NCBI GenBank assembly: GCA_014804675.1
Contig: JAAUZH010000013.1
Location: 1 to 64,000, forward strand
DNA: 64,000 nucleotides
Direction of reading: 5' to 3'
DNA from: Lachnospiraceae bacterium
Lineage (GTDB): Bacteria; Bacillota; Clostridia; Lachnospirales; Lachnospiraceae
Every line of letters begins with the position of its first letter. Within the stretch, counting starts at the first letter, position 1. The position numbers were made by a program, and so were the translations under genes. This document shows positions 28,113 through 36,418 of this stretch, in pieces. The notes below the pieces were generated by a model. The model saw nothing but the letters and a program-made list of their open reading frames with translations, did no database searches and had not been told where the DNA came from.

Positions 28113-31100
28113 CTAAACCTTCATAATTACTTTTTTCTTAGTATCCATCATACATAAACTCAGAATGGACAAAGCAGCAAGACCAATTACTAAAAACCAT
28201 TTCGGATGAATGCCGTCACCTGTTGTAGGTGTTGCATCAATGGTAGTGCCTGCTGTTAAATGGGCAGTATCCACATAAATGCCATATGGCGAGAAGTGGG
28301 TTGCTACAAAGGATACACATGGTACACCGTTAATGCTGGTAAACCTTGGTGACAATTTATCCAAAGAACCGTTCAACACACCTGCCACCTTATTATTTCC
28401 TGCATATTCTATCAATGCATCCGGAAGCGGTATCGTAATATTTACTGTAAGCCCCGCAGTATTGGTAATTTTATTAGTACCAGTAGAGTCATACAGAGAA
28501 ATGTCCATGGCAAAGAATTTAATGTCATCCAAATTTCCATACTCTGCTAACAATGCCTGTTCCATAGCCGCCCTTGCCTCTTCGCTGTCCGTAATCTTTA
28601 CGATAAAGTTATCGGAAGATCCGTTAACAGTTGCAGATGCTACGCTTCTATTGGAAATTCCTGTTTTCGTAATATCTACTGTTGTATTTCCGCCACTTCC
28701 CGTACCCGTTTTGGTATTCTTTACCGTTCCTGCACTATTTCCCGATACGGTCCGGTTGCTGCTGGAATTCGTTGCAGTGGATGTACCGCTGTTTGCAAAA
28801 TTGGCTGTAATGACAACCGCATTTCCCGGCATGATAAAGGTAGTAGACGCCGCTGTATTACTTCCAAGAGTCACTCCTCCGGAGTTTACTGTCCATCCGG
28901 TAAAAGTTTTTCCGGAAACAGTGCCTGCCGTAATGGTAACCGTTGAACCCTTTCTATAGCTTCCGCTTCCGGTTCCTCCATTTACCGTTACCGTATAGGT
29001 AGCCTGGCTATTATCATTACTATTTTCATTATTATCATCGCTGCCAGCTCCACTGCCACTATTGGAGGTGTTATTGCTGGAGCCGCTTATTTCACTTTTT
29101 TCAAACTGGGCATATACATCTGTATCCTTAGTCAGATTCAAATAGCTGGGAATCCATCCGGTAAAGGTATAGCCTTCTCTTGTAGGATCCGCTGGAGCCA
29201 TTGCCGAGCCGCCCATATCTACTTTCTGGGTGCTGACCAATGTCCCGTCATAATTATAGAAATTCACCGTAATCCTTGTATCTTCCGGATCAAGCTTTTC
29301 GTATTGAGCATAAATGGACAGATTGGAGGTTACATTGGAATAACCCGGTCTCCAGCCTGTAAACATATATCCCTCTCTGGTAGGTGCAGGGGGCGTATGG
29401 GCATCTTTTCCATCCATAACATCCTGTTCGTCCAGAATCGTATCATCCCAATCGTAAAAGATTACTTTGTAAGTAGTTCCTGCCACATCCTCGTCTGTTC
29501 TGTCATAAAAAGCATAGATGGACATATCCCTTGCTATAGAAGTATAGTCGCCTTTCCATCCCATAAAGGTATAGCCTTTTCTCACAGGATCTGCAGGCGG
29601 TTCTGCATCACTGCCCTTTTCTACCTTCTGGGTTTTTAATATAGTATCGTCCCAGTCAAAAAATACAACAGTAAAGGAGGGCTGTATCGTTTCTCCTAAT
29701 GTGAGGCCATACAGTTTTGCAAAAGTTTCCGCTGCACTTCCCTCTTCACAGGAAATAGTGATATTTTTATTAACAGTGCCATTACCATTTGTAAACGCCG
29801 TAGAATCTATAAAGCTGACACTGCTTGGAATCCGAAGGGAACGTACTGCACTGTTCCGAAATGCTCTTTCCCGGATTACCTTTGCTGTTTCCGGTATTTC
29901 TACGGAAAACAGCGTTGTTGTGTTTTCAAAACAGCTTACCGGTATTTCTTCAATAGCGGATAAGGATAAATCTACATCTCCAATTCCCACACAGTCCATA
30001 AACGCTTCATCAGCAATGGTCTTAATGCCTTCTAACTCCCCTTTTGCTACCATACTGGAGCCTATGGCATAATCTCCTGTCATTCCCCTTGTTTCCAGAC
30101 ATTCTACAATGCTGGTCTTCACTCCGTTTTCCGTTCCAAAGATAATCCCGTTATCGCATACAAAATACGGACTTTCCGGGAACCCAACATAAGTAAGCTT
30201 TTCACAGCTCACAAAAGGTCTTAATCCAAAATTCTGCAGATTTGGAGATAAATTAACATTTGTCAGATTATCACAATTTCCAAAAGCATAGCTGCCAATG
30301 TATTCTCCATTTTCATCACCGCTGCTCTTTGTCAGCACTGTCTGCAATGCCTCGCATCCATAAAAAGCATATGCCGGAATGCTCAGCACAGATTCCATTT
30401 CAATACTCTCAATTCTGTTATTGGCACCTCTCACCGAATTTCCGGAAACAGAAGACACATTATTTCCTTCTTCGTCCTTTCCGGAGAACAGGCCTGCCGC
30501 AATGGCTTCAATTCCATTTGGCAGCTTTACATTCAGTGCAGAATTCACAATGTTCCATTGATCCTGGGTAGGCTGCACATAAGAAGCCCCTGATTTATAG
30601 TCTTCATATACCTTTATGGCATCTCTTGCTGCTATTTTTTGTTCCGCAGTTGTGTCTGGGTAGGAAATCGTACCTCCTCTTAAGGATTCATAAGTGGGAT
30701 AATCTACCAGCTCATTCAAATCCGTAGCAGGATTATAACGGATTGTCAGATTGCTGGGCCATCCACTGTAAAAGGTTATGTACGTTACTTCCTGATTTCC
30801 CCTGTTAATGTTGCTTGCAGGATCCATTGCATACGCAAAAGGTGCGGAATAAGGCGAAACCGTTCCGGTAAAAGTCAGCTTCGGATTTCTGGTAAGGGTA
30901 GAAGCATGCTCACAGGAAGCATCCTGGGTATGGAATGCACCCGCACCAATCTCCGTCAGATTAATGGGTTCTTCAAAAATTACATCCTCCAGCGCATGGC
31001 ATCCCTTAAAGGCATTGGCACCAATTTCCGTTATGGAAGAAGGAATGGTTATTTTTTTCAAATCGCAGTTTGCCTGGAAGCTGTCAGAACCAATTTTCGT

Positions 31101-32735
31101 AATGTTATAAGGCCCGATCGCACCCGGGATTTCTACGTTCTGCACTCCGTCTTCCATATCAAAGTATCTGAGATTGTTGTCTTCATCCACCCGATAAGTA
31201 ATATGCTTTCCAGTACCTGCGCCGGTATCCGGATTGATTTCCTCTACCACTTTTTCATAAAGGTAAGGAGCATCCAGATATTTAAACGCAATTCCCTCTC
31301 TTGTTGCCACATCATGAATTTCCGATACGCCATATCCGGCAAAATAGAAACGTTCGCTTACCTGATTGATAAACTCTTCAAAGCCAAAACTGCCGCCTGG
31401 CATTTCGGAAAATTTCAGGGAATCGTTACGAATTATAATATATTCTAAGCTGCTGCAGCCTTCCACCAGACCAAGATCCAAATCTTCATTTTCCTGATAA
31501 AAGCTGTCCGGGAAATCAATACTTTTTAATCTGGTACAATTTTTAAAAGCATGAGCTCCGATTTTCTTTAAGGAAACGTTATATTCATCTCCCACTTCAT
31601 CTTTCCCATATAAAACAACATCTGTCATGGCAGAACAGCCTTCAAATGCCGAATCCCCCAGATAAGAGGTGAAAATAGGCATCGTAAAGGAACGAAGCGC
31701 CCTGCAGTTATAAAATGCATGGTGTCCGATTTTGGAAACGCTGGAATGCAGATCAATGTCCACCGTCTTTAAGTTGATACATTCCGCAAAGGCATAATTG
31801 CCGATGGTATTGGCGCCATTTGCAAGCACAATGGCCTGTAAAGAGCTACAGCCTCTAAAAGCATTGTCTCCGATACCTAACAGCTTTTCTCCTGTTCTTA
31901 ATGTAATGATATTTCCTGCCATGGAAAAAACTCCCATGTCCTCTGTTTCATCCAGTACCCAGTCCCATTTCACATTTTCCGTCGTTTTGCTCTTTACATG
32001 CTGATTGGAAATGTAAGCAACTTCCGCATCCCTTACCCACTTTTTATCATCGGTAGTAGTAGGCTTGTAATTCTCTAATACATCATCTGCCTGATCCGGG
32101 TCTGCTTTATAGAAAAACTCCTCACTGCCGAGTCCTTCCCACTGGCTTCTGTAATCGTTGCTGTAAAAGCACGGCTTATAACCATCAAGCTGTTTTTCTG
32201 TTGTCATTTCATTGGAGCTGACCGTGCCAATCTGATTTCCCTCATCATCATATACCGGGGTAGTTATAGTATTGCCAGTAGGCACTTCCACATCCTTATA
32301 AACGGCAAAATAAAGAGGAGTACCATCCTGTGAGGATGCCACATAGCCTAAGTCCGTTCCATGAGTATCCGTTAATTTTTTGTATCCGTTTACCGTATCC
32401 GGAATTGTAAGCACTCCGCCATCCAGACTCCTGCTTGCCACATACCCTACTATGACCGCAATCTTATCAGAGCTGTTCAACCGGTTAATATAGGCAAATT
32501 GAAACATGCCGTCTCCCGTAGTATAAATAGGAGTGTTCCCGTCAGCCGCTATCTGCGGAATGCTGGATTCCTCCGGTGTCACTCCAATTTGGATAGACCC
32601 GTCATCCGCCTGTACATTCTGTACCGGAATCGCTGCCACCAAAACAGCCGAAATCATGAATACCGTTGCCATGGTAGCACATATGGTTTTTCTGATTTTT
32701 GCTTTTAATCTTCTGGGTTTTCTTTTCTTTGCCAT
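28113..32735 (-). CDS. Large BspA-like leucine-rich repeat wall protein with InlB-type repeats
   Basis: A 1540-residue exported protein. A signal peptide (about residues 14-43, ending VQNVQADD) leads into a long LRR_5 region to about residue 1030. Three Listeria-Bacteroides/InlB-B repeats follow (about 1035-1220), each with VxFYxxDxTxL and GYxFxGW. Then come a Ser/Asn-rich linker, a divergent InlB-like repeat (FTGWTVNSGG), another linker, and a final domain with FVATHFSPYGIY. The tail TPTTGDGIHPKWF, a hydrophobic segment and Lys-rich end form the sorting signal. It is preceded by the sortase gene (16-bp gap), so it is the probable principal substrate. It is very long for the family but shows no frameshift. 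Confidence 0.9.
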   Translation of the reverse strand: MAKKRKPRRLKAKIRKTICATMATVFMISAVLVAAIPVQNVQADDGSIQIGVTPEESSIPQIAADGNTPIYTTGDGMFQFAYINRLNSSDKIAVIVGYVASRSLDGGVLTIPDTVNGYKKLTDTHGTDLGYVASSQDGTPLYFAVYKDVEVPTGNTITTPVYDDEGNQIGTVSSNEMTTEKQLDGYKPCFYSNDYRSQWEGLGSEEFFYKADPDQADDVLENYKPTTTDDKKWVRDAEVAYISNQHVKSKTTENVKWDWVLDETEDMGVFSMAGNIITLRTGEKLLGIGDNAFRGCSSLQAIVLANGANTIGNYAFAECINLKTVDIDLHSSVSKIGHHAFYNCRALRSFTMPIFTSYLGDSAFEGCSAMTDVVLYGKDEVGDEYNVSLKKIGAHAFKNCTRLKSIDFPDSFYQENEDLDLGLVEGCSSLEYIIIRNDSLKFSEMPGGSFGFEEFINQVSERFYFAGYGVSEIHDVATREGIAFKYLDAPYLYEKVVEEINPDTGAGTGKHITYRVDEDNNLRYFDMEDGVQNVEIPGAIGPYNITKIGSDSFQANCDLKKITIPSSITEIGANAFKGCHALEDVIFEEPINLTEIGAGAFHTQDASCEHASTLTRNPKLTFTGTVSPYSAPFAYAMDPASNINRGNQEVTYITFYSGWPSNLTIRYNPATDLNELVDYPTYESLRGGTISYPDTTAEQKIAARDAIKVYEDYKSGASYVQPTQDQWNIVNSALNVKLPNGIEAIAAGLFSGKDEEGNNVSSVSGNSVRGANNRIESIEMESVLSIPAYAFYGCEALQTVLTKSSGDENGEYIGSYAFGNCDNLTNVNLSPNLQNFGLRPFVSCEKLTYVGFPESPYFVCDNGIIFGTENGVKTSIVECLETRGMTGDYAIGSSMVAKGELEGIKTIADEAFMDCVGIGDVDLSLSAIEEIPVSCFENTTTLFSVEIPETAKVIRERAFRNSAVRSLRIPSSVSFIDSTAFTNGNGTVNKNITISCEEGSAAETFAKLYGLTLGETIQPSFTVVFFDWDDTILKTQKVEKGSDAEPPADPVRKGYTFMGWKGDYTSIARDMSIYAFYDRTDEDVAGTTYKVIFYDWDDTILDEQDVMDGKDAHTPPAPTREGYMFTGWRPGYSNVTSNLSIYAQYEKLDPEDTRITVNFYNYDGTLVSTQKVDMGGSAMAPADPTREGYTFTGWIPSYLNLTKDTDVYAQFEKSEISGSSNNTSNSGSGAGSDDNNENSNDNSQATYTVTVNGGTGSGSYRKGSTVTITAGTVSGKTFTGWTVNSGGVTLGSNTAASTTFIMPGNAVVITANFANSGTSTATNSSSNRTVSGNSAGTVKNTKTGTGSGGNTTVDITKTGISNRSVASATVNGSSDNFIVKITDSEEARAAMEQALLAEYGNLDDIKFFAMDISLYDSTGTNKITNTAGLTVNITIPLPDALIEYAGNNKVAGVLNGSLDKLSPRFTSINGVPCVSFVATHFSPYGIYVDTAHLTAGTTIDATPTTGDGIHPKWFLVIGLAALSILSLCMMDTKKKVIMKV

Positions 32736-32751
32736 AATCTTCTCCTTTATT

Positions 32752-33888
32752 CTACGAAATTCGCTTTGCCACTACAACAAACCTGCCGTCTTCCTGCTCA
32801 TAATCACAGGTGGACAAGGTAAGGAGCTGGTCTCCATACTGGGCCGTGACTCCTGTATCGTATAATGACATCTGCGCCATTTCTTCCATATAAGATTGGA
32901 ATTCTTGTTCTGAATTTACATCTATAAACTGATAATATTTAAATACAACTTCTTCTTCGTAATAGATTTTGGACAGGAACACATACATGACCTCATAAGT
33001 CCCTTCCTCATAAATAGTGTCAAAGGAAATAGTCTTATGCTTTTTGTAAAAATCCTGTTCCTTATAATGGTCCAAATCCCCAAACATTTTTCCCGACTTC
33101 ATGTGATGCCCGTAAATAATGTAATTCGTACTGGTCTTTGTAATGCTGCAGTCCTTATCCAAAAACAAAGTGCCATTTTTGTCTTTTTCCTGCTTCGTGT
33201 TATGATCCAGATAATATTCATTATTCACCGTCTGCATAACTGGATAGTCTATATTTGTATCGTCAATTTTCAGCCATCCTATTAGGTTTTTGTTAGTTTT
33301 ATATAAAGTTTTATATTTTTCCAGCACCACATAGTTTTTCTCCTCCGTATCCAGATGCACTACAACCTCATCACCGCCCATGGCATTCAACTTGGAATTT
33401 TCCTTCAGCTTTGCCATCTGCTGCTGCTCTTTATCCTTTTTTACTGCTTCCATACAGTAAATCGTAAAGTATCCAAGACAGCCTGCCGCTATCAGAACCA
33501 ACGCACTCATCATGACTTTCCTTACTATGTACTGTCCTCTTGTGAGCACCTTCACCTTAGGCTGCCTGTGGCGTTTTTCCTTTTGGGAAACACCTGTTGT
33601 CTGCCTGCTCTTTGCCTGTTTCCGGCTCTTTTGGGCTTCTTCAAACTGCCCGGCCCTTATTTTTCTGACCAGCTCATAAATCTCGTCATCAAATTCCCTT
33701 CCCAGAACCGTTTCAAAGGAAATATCAGCAGTCTGCATCCTATTATACAATTCCAATATGCTTTCTTTTTTTGAATAATTGGTTTTTTCTTTGAGCAGAC
33801 GGATTTTTTCCAAATCCCTAAGAGCAGCTTCATATTCCGCCTTTCTCCGGAAACTGTGCCCGCCTGCCTTCCATCTGCCTGCTTCCAC
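32752..33888 (-). CDS. Class B sortase with long N-terminal cytosolic region
   Basis: A 378-residue transpeptidase that cuts sorting signals and attaches wall proteins to peptidoglycan. Residues 1-120 are a basic, helical cytosolic region, unusually long for a sortase. A membrane segment lies at about 125-147 (MMSALVLIAAGCLGYFTIY). The catalytic domain holds His in YIIYGHHMKSGKMFGDL, Cys in LLTLSTCDYE and Arg in DGRFVVVAKR. The GTG start at 33888 has GAGG eight bases upstream. It is the first gene of an operon with its two likely substrates, whose (S/T)PxTG motifs resemble those of clostridial SrtB. Confidence 0.93.
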   Translation of the reverse strand: MEAGRWKAGGHSFRRKAEYEAALRDLEKIRLLKEKTNYSKKESILELYNRMQTADISFETVLGREFDDEIYELVRKIRAGQFEEAQKSRKQAKSRQTTGVSQKEKRHRQPKVKVLTRGQYIVRKVMMSALVLIAAGCLGYFTIYCMEAVKKDKEQQQMAKLKENSKLNAMGGDEVVVHLDTEEKNYVVLEKYKTLYKTNKNLIGWLKIDDTNIDYPVMQTVNNEYYLDHNTKQEKDKNGTLFLDKDCSITKTSTNYIIYGHHMKSGKMFGDLDHYKEQDFYKKHKTISFDTIYEEGTYEVMYVFLSKIYYEEEVVFKYYQFIDVNSEQEFQSYMEEMAQMSLYDTGVTAQYGDQLLTLSTCDYEQEDGRFVVVAKRIS

Positions 33889-34032
33889 AAAACATACCTC
33901 ATTGTCAAATTTCTACATATACCTCTATTTTACTATATCTTGAAATAAATTCAAGTCTAAACCTACATTTTGGCATTTAGAATTTTTCTCCAATTTTTTC
34001 TAAATTATCGGAAACATTGACATGCCCGCCTA

Positions 34033-34041
34033 CATAGTATA
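34033..34041 (+). promoter_or_regulatory. Possible sporulation-type -10 element
   Basis: CATAGTATA fits the CATA-N3-TA -10 pattern of mother-cell sigma factors E and K and lies 29 bp before the Cys/Gly-rich gene. A TTGACA lies upstream at 34017-34022, but its spacing to TATAAA is only 15, so a housekeeping promoter is also possible. The remainder of 33889-34070 is AT-rich with nothing recognised. Confidence 0.3.
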
Positions 34042-34070
34042 AAGCATAATCAAAAACATGGAGGCTCAAT

Positions 34071-34310
34071 ATGAGTGATTTAACAGCAAGCCACTGCGGA
34101 TGTGGCTCAAACAACAATTCTGGCTGTGGCTGCAGCAGTATCATCTGGATTATTATTTTATTGGCAATTTGCGGAAACAATGGCGATAACGGCTGTGGCT
34201 GCGGCGGTCTTTTAGGCGGCTTCGGCGGCGGCGACAATAATTGCTGTGAGCTGATTTTCTTACTTCTCATCTTAAGCTGCTGCTGCGGCGGCAACGGATT
34301 TGGCTGCTAA
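34071..34310 (+). CDS. Small Cys/Gly-rich protein (annotated elsewhere as chorion-class high-cysteine protein)
   Basis: A 79-residue protein with about 16 cysteines and many Gly and Asn. Two hydrophobic stretches (SIIWIIILLAICG and LIFLLLILSCCCGG) alternate with CGCG clusters. I recognise this type from Lachnospiraceae annotations under the misleading insect chorion name; its function is not known. High Cys/Gly content would fit a cross-linked spore coat or crust component. GGAGG lies seven bases before the ATG, and a clear terminator follows 16 bp after the stop. Confidence 0.75.
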   Translation: MSDLTASHCGCGSNNNSGCGCSSIIWIIILLAICGNNGDNGCGCGGLLGGFGGGDNNCCELIFLLLILSCCCGGNGFGC

Positions 34311-34326
34311 TCATCAGCAAAGGTGT

Positions 34327-34357
34327 AAAAAGGGCGATACTATCAAATCGCCCTTTT
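34327..34357 (+). terminator. Rho-independent terminator
   Basis: AAAAGGGCGAT and ATCGCCCTTTT form an 11-bp stem around an 8-base loop, just after the Cys/Gly-rich gene. Confidence 0.9.
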
Positions 34358-34415
34358 GCATACACTGTAATAAATAAGTTCCTTATAAACAGGAATGAAC
34401 ACAAAGGAGTTTTCT

Positions 34416-34886
34416 ATGGAAAACGATAAAATCGCTGCCTTTGATACATTATATACAAGCAACCATATCCAAATGCTAAAGCTTGCTCTTCCTCTTATGC
34501 CGCCGGACAAACAATATTACGGAGCTATTTTCATTAAATATATGGAATTGAATTACACCCTTTCCCTTGGTAAATATTTAAAAAATCAGCTCTGTGCCTG
34601 CAACGGTCTGGAAAACTATGGAATGGAAATTTTCCTAAAGGAAATCATGCCCTTTTGCAGTGAAAAGGAAGCAAAAAAAATCAAGCAGATAAGCAGCATG
34701 ATGAAAAGCTTCAAAACTTTTCAGGAAATGAAATCCATGATGGATTTGTTTGGCACGGATATGTTTGGCACAGACATAGGCGGCGGAGGCGGTTTCTCAC
34801 CTGATATGTTAAAAGGCATTTTATCGGATGAACAAATGGCTTTATTTGAAATGTTTATGGATGGAGGCACCCAAAATGAAGAATGA
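34416..34886 (+). CDS. Hypothetical helical protein, first of a coupled pair
   Basis: A 156-residue soluble, helical protein with a Gly/Met-rich stretch (MFGTDIGGGGGFSPDML) near residue 125. I recognise no domain. The start at 34416 (MENDKIAAF) has AAAGGAG seven bases upstream. It overlaps the next gene by 11 bases, and the pair lies between a Cys/Gly-rich protein gene and a bidirectional terminator. The name, pathway and partner are unknown. Confidence 0.7.
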   Translation: MENDKIAAFDTLYTSNHIQMLKLALPLMPPDKQYYGAIFIKYMELNYTLSLGKYLKNQLCACNGLENYGMEIFLKEIMPFCSEKEAKKIKQISSMMKSFKTFQEMKSMMDLFGTDMFGTDIGGGGGFSPDMLKGILSDEQMALFEMFMDGGTQNEE

Positions 34887-35148
34887 GAATTGGAAACAGG
34901 ATGAACGAATCCGGCATATTCCCCCGGAAAAGCTGGATTTCTTACAAAAGCTGGTTTTTGAACTGGATACTATCGGCCCAAAAGAAAGGCTGCCTTTTTT
35001 GTTAGCACTGGCTAATCGTGCAAAAAAAGAACATATTTCATTCAGTAACGAAGAGGTAAACACGATTATTGCTGTTTTAAAGGAAAACAGCTCTGCCGAT
35101 GAAGTCCAGAAAATGGACAAAATCATCAAGATGTTCCAAAAACGGTAA
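34876..35148 (+). CDS. Small hypothetical helical protein, second of a coupled pair
   Basis: A 90-residue charged, helical protein (MKNENWKQDERIRHIPPEK...) without a signal or membrane segment. GGAGG at 34863-34867 lies inside the preceding gene, eight bases before this ATG, which fixes the start and shows translational coupling. The function is unknown; it is presumably a partner of the 34416 product. Confidence 0.7.
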   Translation: MKNENWKQDERIRHIPPEKLDFLQKLVFELDTIGPKERLPFLLALANRAKKEHISFSNEEVNTIIAVLKENSSADEVQKMDKIIKMFQKR

Positions 35149-35167
35149 GGCTGCAACAGAAAAAAGT

Positions 35168-35200
35168 AAGAGCACTGCCCCGCATTTGGGGAATGCTCTT
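35168..35200. terminator. Bidirectional terminator between convergent genes
   Basis: AAGAGCA...TGCTCTT outer arms enclose CCCC...GGGG. The plus-strand side is followed by AAAAATC, the minus-strand side by ACTTTTTTC. It serves the plus-strand pair and the minus-strand membrane protein. Confidence 0.75.
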
Positions 35201-35221
35201 AAAAATCTATCTTTTTCCTGC

Positions 35222-36322
35222 CTACATGTTCATTCCCGGCATATTCATTTCCGGCATGTTCATTTCCGGCATATTCATTTCTGCCATCCTTCTATCTGCT
35301 GCTGCAATCAGCTCCTGTCTTCTTCTATGATAAGCAGCTGACAGTTCATCATCATACCCTATAAATACAAATGGCAGTGTCCTTCCTATTGCCTCCAGAA
35401 CGTCCTGAACCTGCTGTTCGCTAAGACCTATATTATAGTTCTTACCGCTTCTCAGGTTTAATTTTATAGAATAGGAGGTACCTGTTTTTATTCCATTGGT
35501 ACGGTGCGTAGTGGTAACCTGATGTGCCCACAAAAGCTCTTTGCTTTCCAGCAATAGAACATTGCTTCCATTGGGCGCCATAAAAAAGTCTCTTGCAATT
35601 CTGAAACCATGTACAGGCGCTGTAGTCCTGTAAAAGCGGTCCAAATCCGCCATTGCCCGGTCATAATCAGGAGCTTTTTTGCAATATGCCGTAACCATCT
35701 TATAATAGCCGCCTCTTGCATTTTTCAAAATTTTCCAGATTGCAATTAAAATAGGAATCAATGCCAGAAGGCATATGAGATAAATACCGGAGCAATGCCA
35801 TTCTCCAATATAATCCACCTTTAAGTAGTAAGGAAGAAATACTTCCAGTTCTTCATCCGTCCATCCAATCGCCTCATAATATTGCTTATAATATTTCAGG
35901 CTTTCTTCTTCCATTGGCAGAATCGTACCTTTCACGTGAAAAGGCGTCGAAAGCGTATCAATCTCACCGTTCATATAAGCAGTTGTAGCCTCTATGAGTT
36001 CATCGCATTTCCTTATATTGCTATCTCGTACTACAAGGCCCATGTAAGACTCTTCTCCTACCGGAATAATATATTCTTTTTCCACAGTCTCTCCATCTTC
36101 CGTAGTATATGCATAATAATCCATCACTGCATAAATGTCAGCCTTTACGTATCTTTTGCCAATTTCATCATCCATTAAATCATTCAGATTTGCTGTTCCC
36201 TTTGCTAACTCACTAAGACCTGCAAACCATGCGCCTACAAGAAGCGCAACGGAAATGATCAAACAGATGATCACCGCAGTTTTAGTCTGTTTCGAGCTTT
36301 TCTCTTTTAGTTCCTGTAACAT
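35222..36322 (-). CDS. Membrane protein of unknown function with a Met-rich C-terminal tail
   Basis: A protein of about 366 residues with two hydrophobic segments (about 15-35 and 178-197) flanking an extracellular domain of 140 residues, and a C-terminal cytosolic domain resembling a PH-like fold (NVLLLESKELLWAHQVTTTH). It ends in a tandem run of MNMPE units after residue 347, encoded by 15-bp DNA repeats. The Met spacing recalls copper-binding Met motifs, but the tail should be cytosolic, so this is a guess. The start at 36322 has GGAGG six bases upstream. Confidence 0.7.
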   Translation of the reverse strand: MLQELKEKSSKQTKTAVIICLIISVALLVGAWFAGLSELAKGTANLNDLMDDEIGKRYVKADIYAVMDYYAYTTEDGETVEKEYIIPVGEESYMGLVVRDSNIRKCDELIEATTAYMNGEIDTLSTPFHVKGTILPMEEESLKYYKQYYEAIGWTDEELEVFLPYYLKVDYIGEWHCSGIYLICLLALIPILIAIWKILKNARGGYYKMVTAYCKKAPDYDRAMADLDRFYRTTAPVHGFRIARDFFMAPNGSNVLLLESKELLWAHQVTTTHRTNGIKTGTSYSIKLNLRSGKNYNIGLSEQQVQDVLEAIGRTLPFVFIGYDDELSAAYHRRRQELIAAADRRMAEMNMPEMNMPEMNMPGMNM

Positions 36323-36418
36323 ATTTCTCCTCCACTTCATCTTCTTTTGAATTTCAAATCAATACTCTTACTATTTTATATGCTTTATTCTTATCAGTCA
36401 ACAGATGAAATGCACAAC

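Noticed and set aside
28279..28959. Plus-strand open frame of 226 codons opposite the large leucine-rich protein
   Set aside because: It is a shadow frame over the Ser/Thr/Gly-rich end of a long gene, with no start signal.
33977..34294. Minus-strand frame opposite the Cys/Gly-rich gene
   Set aside because: Its Pro/Gln-rich composition is the complement of the Cys/Gly codons; it has no start signal.
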